DNA from: Thiothrix subterranea
GTDB taxonomy: Bacteria > Pseudomonadota > Gammaproteobacteria > Thiotrichales > Thiotrichaceae
DNA: 64,000 bases
NCBI RefSeq assembly: GCF_016772315.1
Contig: NZ_CP053482.1
Span: forward strand, 1 to 64,000
Direction: 5' to 3'
Part shown: in pieces, positions 1 to 11,716 of the stretch
Layout: the number at the start of each line of letters is the position of its first letter
Position numbering within the stretch: position 1 is the first letter of the stretch
Notes under the pieces: generated by a model
What the model was told of the DNA's origin: nothing
Seen by the model: the letters and a program-made list of their open reading frames with translations, nothing else
The model's database searches: none
Translations under genes and position numbers: made by a program

Positions 1-116
1 CGACCACGCAAGCTTGGCAAGCCATTGCTTACGCGCACCGCTCGCCCGATACGCATACCCTCATTCCCCTCTGGCAAGGCTGGCGCACCTTCAACGCAGT
101 CCAGGAGCGCGTATGA
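1..116 (+). CDS. C-terminal end of a probable DUF4129-type protein (partial)
   Basis: A reading frame enters from the left edge (first full codon at base 3) and stops at TGA 114-116, overlapping the ATG of the next gene as ATGA. Only about 37 residues are visible, ending in PLWQGWRTFNAVQERV. No domain can be recognised in so short a tail. The DUF4129 assignment is inferred from position: operons of DUF4350, MoxR and DUF58 genes commonly begin with a DUF4129 membrane protein. The tight overlap supports it being a real, co-translated gene. Confidence 0.5.
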   Translation, partial: TTQAWQAIAYAHRSPDTHTLIPLWQGWRTFNAVQERV

Positions 117-1132
117 GGCTTCAATCCATTCTGATCGGTTTGTTTGTCGCGCTAGTCACCACCGCTGGCGTATTTTGGTTTTTGGATGCTTACGAATACA
201 AAGAGGTGGATGAATACACCGGTTTTCAAGGCGAAGCGCGTGAAAATCCCCTGTTTGCTGCCCGCTTATTTCTAAAACGCATGGGGATTCCCAGCGAACG
301 CCACACCAGCCTGCAAACTTTACCTGATGCTGACACCGTGCTGGTCATTGACACCGACCGTTACACATTGTCACGCCAAAAAAGTGAGGCACTATTGGCG
401 TGGGTAGCCAATGGCGGACACTTAATTACCCGTACTCGCTATCTCACCAATGATTCAGAGGCTGAAAATACCGAGGAAACAAACGATCATGACCCGCTGC
501 AACTCGCGTTAAGTATTACTAGGGGCGAACACATTATCCCCGAAGAGGATGACCTACCACTGGAAGCTGAACTCTCGACTATGAGCCACTCGCTGCACGT
601 TGACCCCGAATTTTTCTATGCACTGCAAACTACTACCAAGCAAGCTTATCCGCAGAAATACAACGACGCGACTTGGTTACTGGAAATAGAACACGGCAAT
701 GGCTTGATCACTTGGGCAGCCAACCTCGATTTCATCGAAAATTCAGCCCTTGATGATCACGACCATGCCGAATTTTTCTGGCACATGCTGCACAGTTTAC
801 ACGACAAACCCCAAGCGGTTTGGCTGATACACAGCGATGATATGCCCGCCTTATCGACCTTATTGTGGGAACATGCTTGGGCATTGGTGCTAACCTTAGC
901 GGTATTCATTCCGCTGACCATACTCGCCCTCAGCCCGCGCTTTGGTCCGCTGATTCCCAAACCTGCCCCCGAACGCCGCCGTATTCTGGAACACATCCAC
1001 GCCAGCGGCTTGTTTATGTGGCAACGTCACCGCAAACACGCTGATACCCAATACGCCGGGTTCGCCGCCCGCGTTACCCAACTTCTGCCGAGCACAAGGA
1101 AACAACATGACAACAGCAACCCTGACGCTTGA
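113..1132 (+). CDS. DUF4350 domain-containing membrane protein
   Basis: Protein of 339 residues with an N-terminal transmembrane segment (about residues 5-25), a soluble DUF4350-like region containing VLVIDTDRYTLS and a WVANGGHLI segment, and a second membrane segment near residues 255-280. The family has no proven reaction; it accompanies MoxR ATPases and DUF58 proteins and is presumed to help a membrane-linked chaperone complex. I chose the ATG at 113 over an open extension to base 14 because it overlaps the previous stop (ATGA) and places the hydrophobic segment at the N-terminus. The 3' end overlaps the MoxR gene by 26 bases. Confidence 0.8.
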   Translation: MRLQSILIGLFVALVTTAGVFWFLDAYEYKEVDEYTGFQGEARENPLFAARLFLKRMGIPSERHTSLQTLPDADTVLVIDTDRYTLSRQKSEALLAWVANGGHLITRTRYLTNDSEAENTEETNDHDPLQLALSITRGEHIIPEEDDLPLEAELSTMSHSLHVDPEFFYALQTTTKQAYPQKYNDATWLLEIEHGNGLITWAANLDFIENSALDDHDHAEFFWHMLHSLHDKPQAVWLIHSDDMPALSTLLWEHAWALVLTLAVFIPLTILALSPRFGPLIPKPAPERRRILEHIHASGLFMWQRHRKHADTQYAGFAARVTQLLPSTRKQHDNSNPDA

Positions 1133-2081
1133 ACAAGCCAGCCATTTAGCCGAAGCCATCCGCCACGAAATCAGCAAAGCTGTGATCGGGCAAAAACAAG
1201 TCGTGCGCGAAACCCTGATCGCCCTGCTCGCAGGCGGACACGTTTTGATCGAAGGCGTTCCCGGCTTGGGCAAAACCTTGCTGGTACGCGCCCTTGCCCG
1301 CACCATCTCTGGGCAATTTGCCCGCATTCAATTCACCCCCGACCTGATGCCCGCCGACATCAGCGGGCATGTACTATTTGATATGCAAAATCAAAGCTTC
1401 AATGTGCGCAAAGGCCCTGTGTTCACCAATTTGTTGCTGGCAGACGAAATCAACCGCGCCCCCGCCAAAACCCAATCGGCGTTGCTGGAAGTCATGCAGG
1501 AACAGCAAGTGACCATCGAAGGCAAAGCGTTGCCCGTGCCGCTGCCGTTTATGACACTTGCCACCCAAAACCCGCTGGAACAAGAAGGCACATACCCGCT
1601 GCCCGAAGCGCAATTGGATCGTTTCATGCTGAAAGTTTTCATCGACTACCCGGCGTTAGAGGAAGAATCCGAAATGGTCATGATCGTCACCGACAAACAA
1701 ATCGGCGACCGCTTCAACCTCAATAATCTGCAAACGATTGCAACACCCGCACAGGTCATGGCGATGCAAACTGTCACCGCTGAGATTGCGGTGGATGTGG
1801 CAGTATTGGATTACGCCGTGCGCATTACCCGCGCTACCCGTCACTGGCAAGGCTTGCGCTTTGGGGCAGGGCCGCGTGGCAGCATTGCGCTGATTCGGGC
1901 GGCACGGGCGAATGCCTTACTGGCGGGGCGCGACTTTGTACACCCTGATGACATTAAGCAGGTTTGCTTGCCAGTGTTACGCCACCGGGTTTCCTTGTCA
2001 CCGGAAATGGAGCTGGAAGGCTATCACGCCGACCATTTACTACGCGCCATTCTCGACAAGACCGAAGCCCCGCGCTCATGA
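1107..2081 (+). CDS. MoxR-family AAA+ ATPase
   Basis: Protein of 324 residues, the usual length for MoxR ATPases. The Walker A motif GVPGLGKT is at residues 50-57, Walker B LLLADEIN at about 108-115, and the sensor-1 region ATQNPLEQEGTYPLPEAQLD follows, all diagnostic of the family. MoxR ATPases act as chaperones that mature or assemble partner complexes, usually with a VWA or DUF58 partner; the downstream DUF58 gene is the likely partner. It overlaps the gene on each side (26 bases upstream, 4 downstream), so the three are almost certainly one translationally coupled operon. The client of this system cannot be read from the sequence. Confidence 0.93.
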   Translation: MTTATLTLEQASHLAEAIRHEISKAVIGQKQVVRETLIALLAGGHVLIEGVPGLGKTLLVRALARTISGQFARIQFTPDLMPADISGHVLFDMQNQSFNVRKGPVFTNLLLADEINRAPAKTQSALLEVMQEQQVTIEGKALPVPLPFMTLATQNPLEQEGTYPLPEAQLDRFMLKVFIDYPALEEESEMVMIVTDKQIGDRFNLNNLQTIATPAQVMAMQTVTAEIAVDVAVLDYAVRITRATRHWQGLRFGAGPRGSIALIRAARANALLAGRDFVHPDDIKQVCLPVLRHRVSLSPEMELEGYHADHLLRAILDKTEAPRS

Positions 2082-3385
2082 TGTTACCCGCTCGCCGCAG
2101 TTTCTATTTAGTTGGTGCGAATGCCCTGGTTGCTTTACTCGCCAGCCTGTTTCCTGATCTCATCAGCCTATGGTATATCACGGTTGGTGTCAGCCTATTG
2201 GTGGCATTTGCCGATTTATTGCTGGTGGTGACAGAACCTGCGCCGCGTGGTGAACGTTTAGTGCCACATTCTTTGCCATTAGGGGTGAAACGCACGGTGC
2301 GGTTACGCCTGCATAACACGGGTAAGCGTCCACTTACGGTGGAAATATTCGATCATTTTCCGCTGCAAGTGCAAACCCAAGGCTTTCCACTGCGCTTGGG
2401 GCTGGATGTCGGCACATTCGCCGAGCCATTGTATGAAGTGACGGGGATTGAACGTGGGAAGCTGCATTTCCCCTGTTTGCAAGTACGTATTCTCTCACCG
2501 CTGCAATTGTGGTGGCATGACCTGAAACTGCCAGTGATTTCTGAAACCAAGGTTTACCCCAATTTTGCCGCCGTGGCGCAATATGCACTGATGGCGACGG
2601 ATAATCACCTGAGCCACATGGGAATTATGAAAAAACGCCGTCGTGGTGAAGGGCAGGATTTCCACCAATTACGCGAATACCGTGCTGGGGATAGTTTGCG
2701 CCAAATCGACTGGAAGGCGAGTTCGCGGATGCGCAAACCCATTTCCCGCGAATACCAAGACGAACGCGATCAAGAAATTATTTTTATGTTGGATTGCGGG
2801 CATCGGATGCTGGCGCAAGATGACGCGCTATCGCACTTTGATCACACCTTGAATGCCATTTTGTTACTGACTTATGTGGCGCTGCGCCAAGGGGATTCGG
2901 TGGGCTTGGGCAGTTTCGCGGGGCAAAACCGCTGGTTGCCTGCGCACAAGGGGCAACACCAAGTGCAACAGATGTTGAATGCCTTGTACGATTTGCAACC
3001 GACCACGCACGCACCGGATTATGTGCAAGCCGCCACCGAATTGCTGGTGCGTCAGAAAAAACGGGCGCTGATTGTGCTGCTTACCAATTTGCGCGATGAA
3101 GATTTGGATGATTTATTGCCAGCGCTGCACATCCTGCGCAAACGTCACGTGGTATTGCTGGCAAGTATGCGGGAACAGGTGCTTGATCAGGCGTTAGATG
3201 CACCAGTGGATAATCAAGAAGATGCATTGCATACCGCCGCCGTGCAACATTATCTGGCAAGCCGCGAAGCAACCTTGGATCGGGTACGGGCAGCGGGTAT
3301 CCGTTGCATGGATGTGCCACCGCCGGAATTATCGGTGAATTTAGTGAATCATTACCTCGATATTAAGCGTAGCGGTTTATTGTAA
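2078..3385 (+). CDS. DUF58 domain-containing protein (MoxR partner)
   Basis: Protein of 435 residues. It begins with two hydrophobic segments (about residues 8-28 and 30-50), followed by a beta-rich region. The DUF58 signature comes next: RRRGEGQDFHQLREYRAGDSLRQIDWKASSR in outline (seen as GEGQDFHQLREYRAGDS and RQIDWKASSR), then a VWA-like fold beginning EIIFMLDCGHRM, where a metal-site serine is replaced by G/H. The start at 2078 is chosen because its ATG overlaps the moxR stop (ATGA). DUF58 proteins are membrane-anchored partners of MoxR ATPases. About 70 bases separate it from metH and no terminator is obvious. Confidence 0.88.
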   Translation: MMLPARRSFYLVGANALVALLASLFPDLISLWYITVGVSLLVAFADLLLVVTEPAPRGERLVPHSLPLGVKRTVRLRLHNTGKRPLTVEIFDHFPLQVQTQGFPLRLGLDVGTFAEPLYEVTGIERGKLHFPCLQVRILSPLQLWWHDLKLPVISETKVYPNFAAVAQYALMATDNHLSHMGIMKKRRRGEGQDFHQLREYRAGDSLRQIDWKASSRMRKPISREYQDERDQEIIFMLDCGHRMLAQDDALSHFDHTLNAILLLTYVALRQGDSVGLGSFAGQNRWLPAHKGQHQVQQMLNALYDLQPTTHAPDYVQAATELLVRQKKRALIVLLTNLRDEDLDDLLPALHILRKRHVVLLASMREQVLDQALDAPVDNQEDALHTAAVQHYLASREATLDRVRAAGIRCMDVPPPELSVNLVNHYLDIKRSGLL

Positions 3386-3457
3386 TAAGACAGTTTATGT
3401 TCTGGGCGTTAGATTCTGGTACGATACGCAACTTCCTGAACTGCTGATGACTTAACC

Positions 3458-7141
<3,684 letters not shown>

Positions 7142-7443
7142 ATCAGCCCATAAGCAAGTAGCCGGGATTCCATAAATCTCGGCATTGCTGAATATTCTCC
7201 TGCTCTAGCCAGAAACTAATTATGTATTACTACGTAAATAAAAATTCATAGAAAAACACATTAACCATTTGAAAAATAATATATTAATTATTAATACGTA
7301 ACTACGTTTTTAGTTTATATCAAGTTGTTATGCGCAATATTTCAAATAATCATTAATCCCGTTGACTGCCCAATCCATGCTAGATCAGGCAATCGCCAAC
7401 GGTTTCAGAATCTCTGATAAACTCTATCGACAAGTCTCCACCG
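7142..7443. other. AT-rich intergenic region between convergent metH and the LprI-like gene
   Basis: About 300 bases, much richer in A/T than the flanking genes and without a convincing reading frame. It opens with a hairpin at 7161-7183 (9-bp stem with one G-T wobble, 5-base loop) that may end metH transcription, although no T-run follows. Two TACGTA palindromes occur at 7231 and 7295, the second inside TTAATACGTAACTACG. Similar TAATACGT strings occur at 47.1-47.2 kb. No gene or RNA was recognised. Confidence 0.5.
7161..7183 (+). terminator. Hairpin downstream of metH
   Basis: GCCGGGATT (7161-7169) pairs with AATCTCGGC (7175-7183) around a 5-base loop, 20 bases after the metH stop. There is no clear T-tract, so it may be a weak terminator or a 3' mRNA stabiliser. 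Confidence 0.4.
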
Positions 7444-8325
7444 CTATTTCAGCAGCGTAAGCGTTTCAAACGCATCCATCTCACCCATCACATTGCCGCC
7501 ACCGTCATACTGTATCCCAGTACCCACCGTCGCTTTCACCTTTTTGTTTTTAAACGTGGCGGGCATTTCTGCCACCTCATTCCAAGCATCACACAACGGT
7601 GCAGAACACAAACCCGAATGCGGCACGCCTTGCTTGTCGGTAATGGTCAAGTAGCAGTTATCGCCACACTCATACGACGCAATCACGCCTACCAAGGTTT
7701 TACCTGCGGTGTCAGTTTCAGGTTCGTCAGGCTGCTTGTTATCAACCGCCAGCTTTTCCAGAAAAGCGTCGAAGGTATACGCGGTTTTACCTTGCCATTC
7801 GATTTTGACCCAAGTGCCATCGCGCCCGCCAATCGAATCGGTTTTATCGGTCAGCGCCAACACCTTGACCTTGCCATCATAGGGAACATTGCCCAATTTT
7901 TTGCCGGTCACAGCCGCACTGTCGCGCACCGTCAGGCTAGGTTTCGCGATAGCTTTATACCAGCCCACCACTTCTTCACTATCCGGCTCGGTGGATTCCT
8001 CTGCGTTCGCGATCATCTCATTCAATGCCGCCAATCGGGATGTGTAAGCCGCTTTCAAGCAAGCAACATCAATGCAAACATCACGCTCGGCAATCAGCCA
8101 CGCCACTTGCTCGGCTTTCAACGCAGCCTTGTCATCCGTGCTCGCAAGCGCTTTTTTGAAAGAAGCGGCCAACAACTCATCCAAACTGGATAATTGCTTG
8201 GTGCTACAAACTGTTTTCTCTGCCCAGGTTTTGGCTTTAGCACAGTCGAAACTAGCCGCGTAGCCATGCAGTGGTAATAATAGCGCCACCACAGCCAATA
8301 AACCTTGTGTCATTTTCATCATCAT
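7444..8325 (-). CDS. Secreted LprI-type (DUF1311) protein with an SH3-like domain
   Basis: Protein of 293 residues from the ATG at 8325, which follows a CGAGGGC ribosome-binding site. It has a signal peptide ending near HGYA/ASFDCAKA. Residues about 24-100 show the four-cysteine DUF1311/LprI pattern (FDCAKAKTWAEKTVC, then DVCIDVACLKAAY); LprI-type proteins can inhibit lysozyme. A bacterial SH3-like stretch follows (about 120-185, WYKAIAKPSLTVRDSA to GTWVKIEW), then a C-terminal region with CGDNCYL. A GTG at 8358 overlapping the cbbR stop is also open but would bury the signal peptide, so I rejected it. It lies just downstream of cbbR and could be co-transcribed; nothing links it to carbon fixation. 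Confidence 0.75.
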   Translation of the reverse strand: MMMKMTQGLLAVVALLLPLHGYAASFDCAKAKTWAEKTVCSTKQLSSLDELLAASFKKALASTDDKAALKAEQVAWLIAERDVCIDVACLKAAYTSRLAALNEMIANAEESTEPDSEEVVGWYKAIAKPSLTVRDSAAVTGKKLGNVPYDGKVKVLALTDKTDSIGGRDGTWVKIEWQGKTAYTFDAFLEKLAVDNKQPDEPETDTAGKTLVGVIASYECGDNCYLTITDKQGVPHSGLCSAPLCDAWNEVAEMPATFKNKKVKATVGTGIQYDGGGNVMGEMDAFETLTLLK

Positions 8326-8354
8326 TATATGCCCTCGATCATCCACCAAATGTT

Positions 8355-9284
8355 TCACGTTAATACCGACAAAAGCTGTTGATAATCTTGCGAATAGCTT
8401 GATGCTTCCGCAATCACATATTCCTTAAACGCCTGCGCCGCTGGGGAAAGCCATTTCCCCTCCCGCGTCACAATATGCCAGTAACGTTGGATCGGGAAAT
8501 TCTGCACATCCAAAATCACCAACGAATGCGTTTCCAACTCCAGTCGAATACTGTGTAACGATACAATCCCCAAGCCCAGTCCCGCAATCACTGAATACTT
8601 GATCGACTCATTGCTGCCCATTTCCAGCGTACTGGTAAAGGTATGCCCGTGTTCGGCAAAAAACCGCTCAATCGCCGCCCGTGTCCCTGACCCCGGTTCA
8701 CGCACCACAAACTTTTCGCCGATAATTGCCGATACCGGAATATCTTTCTGCCCTGCTAACGGATGATTCGCAGGCGCAATCAACACTAGCGGATTGCACA
8801 TCAAACGTTGCGAATGCAAATCCAGATTCGACGGCGGTTCACCCATCACCACCAAATCCGCCTCGTAATTCTGCAACTGCTCCACCAGCGTCTTGCGGTT
8901 AGTGATATTCAGCGAAACCGTAATCCCTTCATTCTGCTGCGAAAATCCCGCCAACATCCGCGTAATAAAGTAAATCGAGGTATTCGCCGCCGACACATTG
9001 ATCACGCCCTGATGCACATCCTTCAATTCTTCCAGCGTTTCCACCATGCCCTGATATTTCGCAGCAATCTCGCAGGTATAGGTGTGCATTGCCCGCCCCG
9101 CCGCCGTCAGCACAATGCGCTTGCCTTGGCGTTCAAATAACGACAAACCCACGTTTTCTTCCAATTGCTTGACCTGCATGGATATTGCAGGCTGGGTCAT
9201 GTGTAACAATTCGGCGGCGCGAGTAAAATTTTCCGTTTGGGCAACGGTCTGGAAGATCTGGATCTGGCGAAACGAAATGTGCAT
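8355..9284 (-). CDS. cbbR: LysR-type regulator, CbbR
   Basis: Protein of 309 residues with an N-terminal winged helix-turn-helix (ISFRQIQIFQTVAQTENFTRAAELL, shown here in part as FTRAAELLHMTQPAISMQV) and a LysR-type effector domain (about 90-300). It is transcribed divergently from cbbM, the standard position of CbbR, the activator of Calvin-cycle genes. The start at 9284 (MHISFRQ) gives the usual N-terminus; an open extension to 9326 would add 14 non-conserved residues. The effector sensed by this copy cannot be read from the sequence. Confidence 0.9.
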   Translation of the reverse strand: MHISFRQIQIFQTVAQTENFTRAAELLHMTQPAISMQVKQLEENVGLSLFERQGKRIVLTAAGRAMHTYTCEIAAKYQGMVETLEELKDVHQGVINVSAANTSIYFITRMLAGFSQQNEGITVSLNITNRKTLVEQLQNYEADLVVMGEPPSNLDLHSQRLMCNPLVLIAPANHPLAGQKDIPVSAIIGEKFVVREPGSGTRAAIERFFAEHGHTFTSTLEMGSNESIKYSVIAGLGLGIVSLHSIRLELETHSLVILDVQNFPIQRYWHIVTREGKWLSPAAQAFKEYVIAEASSYSQDYQQLLSVLT

Positions 9285-9380
9285 GTTGACGGATTCACTC
9301 GGAAATTCAGGGTTTCTTGCTAACATCTTAACATAATCAAGTCTGATGTTTAAGTAAGAATAAATGACTTTCCCTTATCT

Positions 9381-9397
9381 TAAGCATTGCTTATACT
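9381..9397 (+). promoter_or_regulatory. Candidate CbbR operator and cbbM promoter -10
   Basis: In the divergent cbbR-cbbM gap, TAAGCATTGCTTA (9381-9393) is a perfect 13-base inverted repeat and contains a LysR-type T-N11-A dyad. It runs directly into TATACT (9392-9397), a good -10 box about 50 bases upstream of the cbbM start. The overlap of operator and promoter fits LysR-type control but has not been tested. Confidence 0.5.
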
Positions 9398-9446
9398 TGC
9401 GCCCATCGAAAGTTATTGCACCCTTTTTATTCACGAGGAGAGAGTC

Positions 9447-10826
9447 ATGGACCAATCTGGACGTTATTCAGACTTAAGTTTGAAAGAAGAAGACCTGATC
9501 GCTGGCGGCAAGCACATTCTGGTTGCTTACAAAATGATGCCACAGCCGGGTCACGGCTATTTGGAAGCGGCTGCTCACTTTGCAGCAGAATCTTCTACGG
9601 GTACTAACGTTGAAGTGTCTACCACCGATGATTTCACCAAAGGCGTTGACGCGCTGGTGTACTACATCGACGAAGCCACTGAAGACATGCGTATCGCGTA
9701 TCCATTGGACTTGTTTGACCGCAACATCACCGATGGTCGTATGATGGTCGTGTCTATGTTGACGCTGATTATCGGCAACAACCAAGGCATGGGCGACATC
9801 AAACACGCCAAAATCCATGACTTCTATGTGCCTGAGCGTGCTATCCAATTGTTCGATGGTCCATCCAAAGACATCTCTGACATGTGGCGTATTCTGGGTC
9901 GTCCAGTGGTTAACGGTGGTTACATCGCGGGTACAATCATCAAGCCTAAGCTGGGTCTGCGCCCTGAGCCATTCGCGGCGGCTGCTTACCAGTTCTGGCT
10001 TGGCGGCGACTTCATCAAGAACGATGAACCGCAAGGCAACCAGGTTTTCTGCCCAGCGAAAAAAGTTTACCCACTCGTATACGACGCCATGAAGCGTGCG
10101 CAAGACGAAACCGGTCAAGCGAAACTGTTCTCTGCGAACATCACCGCTGACGACCATTACGAAATGTGCGCTCGTGCTGATTTCATCCTCGAAGCGTTTG
10201 GCCCGGATGCGGACAAAGTTGCCTTCTTGGTTGACGGTTTCGTCGGCGGCCCTGGCATGATCACTACCGCTCGTCGCCAGTACCCTAACCAATACCTGCA
10301 TTATCACCGCGCAGGTCACGGCATGATCACTTCGCCATCGGCACTGCGTGGTTACACCGCGTTTGTATTGGCGAAACTGTCTCGTCTACAAGGTGCTTCC
10401 GGTATCCACGTCGGCACAATGGGCTACGGTAAAATGGAAGGCGAAAACAGCGATAAAAACATCGCGTACATGATCGAGCGTGACGAGTGCCAAGGCCCAG
10501 TCTACTTCCAAAAATGGTACGGCATGAAGCCAACCACGCCAATCATCTCTGGCGGTATGAACGCGCTGCGTCTGCCGGGCTTCTTCGAGAACTTGGGTCA
10601 CGGTAACGTTATCAACACTTCCGGTGGTGGTGCTTACGGTCACATTGACAGCCCAGCGGCAGGTGCAATTTCCTTGCGTCAATCGTATGAGTGCTGGAAA
10701 GCGGGTGCTGACCCAATCGAATTTGCGAAAGAGCACAAAGAATTTGCTCGCGCATTCGAGTCATTCCCTGGCGATGCAGACAAGATCTACCCAGGCTGGC
10801 GCGAAAAGCTGGGCGTACACAAGTAA
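9447..10826 (+). CDS. cbbM: Form II ribulose-bisphosphate carboxylase large subunit
   Basis: A 459-residue form II RubisCO that adds CO2 to ribulose 1,5-bisphosphate. Catalytic residues align by number with Rhodospirillum rubrum: Lys166 and Lys168 (IIKPKLGL), carbamylated Lys191 with metal ligands Asp193 and Glu194 ([10 protein letters not shown]), His287 (HYHRAGHG) and loop-6 Lys329 (MGYGKMEG). A strong GAGGAGAG ribosome-binding site precedes the ATG. No small subunit is nearby, as expected for form II. It is followed by cbbQ and cbbO, the activase pair, and preceded by divergent cbbR. Confidence 0.98.
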   Translation: MDQSGRYSDLSLKEEDLIAGGKHILVAYKMMPQPGHGYLEAAAHFAAESSTGTNVEVSTTDDFTKGVDALVYYIDEATEDMRIAYPLDLFDRNITDGRMMVVSMLTLIIGNNQGMGDIKHAKIHDFYVPERAIQLFDGPSKDISDMWRILGRPVVNGGYIAGTIIKPKLGLRPEPFAAAAYQFWLGGDFIKNDEPQGNQVFCPAKKVYPLVYDAMKRAQDETGQAKLFSANITADDHYEMCARADFILEAFGPDADKVAFLVDGFVGGPGMITTARRQYPNQYLHYHRAGHGMITSPSALRGYTAFVLAKLSRLQGASGIHVGTMGYGKMEGENSDKNIAYMIERDECQGPVYFQKWYGMKPTTPIISGGMNALRLPGFFENLGHGNVINTSGGGAYGHIDSPAAGAISLRQSYECWKAGADPIEFAKEHKEFARAFESFPGDADKIYPGWREKLGVHK

Positions 10827-10848
10827 GCCGCAAGCGACCACAGTAAAG

Positions 10849-10874
10849 GTGGGTGGTGCATTCGCACTGCCCAC
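10849..10874 (+). promoter_or_regulatory. Intercistronic hairpin between cbbM and cbbQ
   Basis: GTGGGTGGTGC (10849-10859) pairs with GCACTGCCCAC (10864-10874) around the 4-base loop ATTC, with two wobble pairs. It lies 22 bases after the cbbM stop and has no T-run. It may protect the cbbM 3' end or reduce read-through into cbbQO. Confidence 0.5.
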
Positions 10875-10906
10875 TTCTCCCCATCTCTCTGTCAGGAATC
10901 CCACCC

Positions 10907-11710
10907 ATGACCGACGCTTCCCAATACACCATCCAACACGAACCCTTCTACCAAGCCACCGGACGCGAAGTCGAACTGTACCAAGCCGCGTACCGTTCCC
11001 GCTTACCGGTGATGGTGAAAGGCCCGACGGGTTGCGGTAAATCGCGTTTCGTCGAACACATGGCATGGAAACTCGGCAAGCCACTGATCACGGTCGCTTG
11101 TAACGAAGACATGACCGCCTCCGATCTGGTCGGACGCTATTTACTCGAAGCCAATGGCACACGCTGGCTGGATGGCCCATTGACCACCGCCGCCCGCATT
11201 GGTGCAATTTGCTACCTCGATGAAATCGTTGAGGCACGCCAAGATACTACCGTAGTCATTCACCCACTGACGGATCACCGCCGCACTTTGCCGCTGGATA
11301 AAAAAGGCGAACTGGTGAACGCGCACCCCGATTTTCAGTTGGTGATTTCCTACAATCCGGGCTACCAAAGCCTGATGAAAGATTTGAAACAGTCCACCAA
11401 ACAACGTTTCGTGGCATTCGATTTTGACTACCCCGCCGCCGACGTTGAATCCACCATTTTGCAAAATGAGGCAAAAGTGGACGCGGCAATGGCGGATAAG
11501 TTGGTGAAAATTGCCCATACCGCCCGCAACCTCAAAGGGCACGGACTGGATGAAGGCATTTCCACCCGTTTGCTGGTGTACGCCGCGAATTTGATGCGCG
11601 ACGGCATTGCAGCGGGTGACGCTTGCCGCATGGCACTGGTCAGCCCGATTACCGATGATGCGGATATTCGCAGCACGCTGAACCACGCGATTGACGCGAT
11701 TTTTGGGTGA
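10907..11710 (+). CDS. cbbQ: RubisCO activase ATPase CbbQ
   Basis: A 267-residue AAA+ ATPase of the MoxR clade. Walker A GPTGCGKS is at 39-46 and Walker B CYLDEIVEA at about 101-109, followed by the MoxR-type sensor region ISYNPGYQ. With CbbO, CbbQ remodels inhibited RubisCO to release tight-binding sugar phosphates; position directly after cbbM identifies it as the form II-linked type. The ATG at 10907 with AGGAA upstream gives the usual family length; an earlier open start at 10853 lies in the hairpin and was rejected. Confidence 0.95.
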   Translation: MTDASQYTIQHEPFYQATGREVELYQAAYRSRLPVMVKGPTGCGKSRFVEHMAWKLGKPLITVACNEDMTASDLVGRYLLEANGTRWLDGPLTTAARIGAICYLDEIVEARQDTTVVIHPLTDHRRTLPLDKKGELVNAHPDFQLVISYNPGYQSLMKDLKQSTKQRFVAFDFDYPAADVESTILQNEAKVDAAMADKLVKIAHTARNLKGHGLDEGISTRLLVYAANLMRDGIAAGDACRMALVSPITDDADIRSTLNHAIDAIFG

Positions 11711-11716
11711 AAAATC

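Noticed and set aside
3386-3457. Cobalamin or SAM riboswitch before metH
   Set aside because: Only 72 bases are available and none of the conserved riboswitch elements is visible.
8326-8358. GTG start at 8358 for the LprI-like gene, overlapping the cbbR stop
   Set aside because: It would put 11 polar residues before the signal peptide; ATG at 8325 has a ribosome-binding site.
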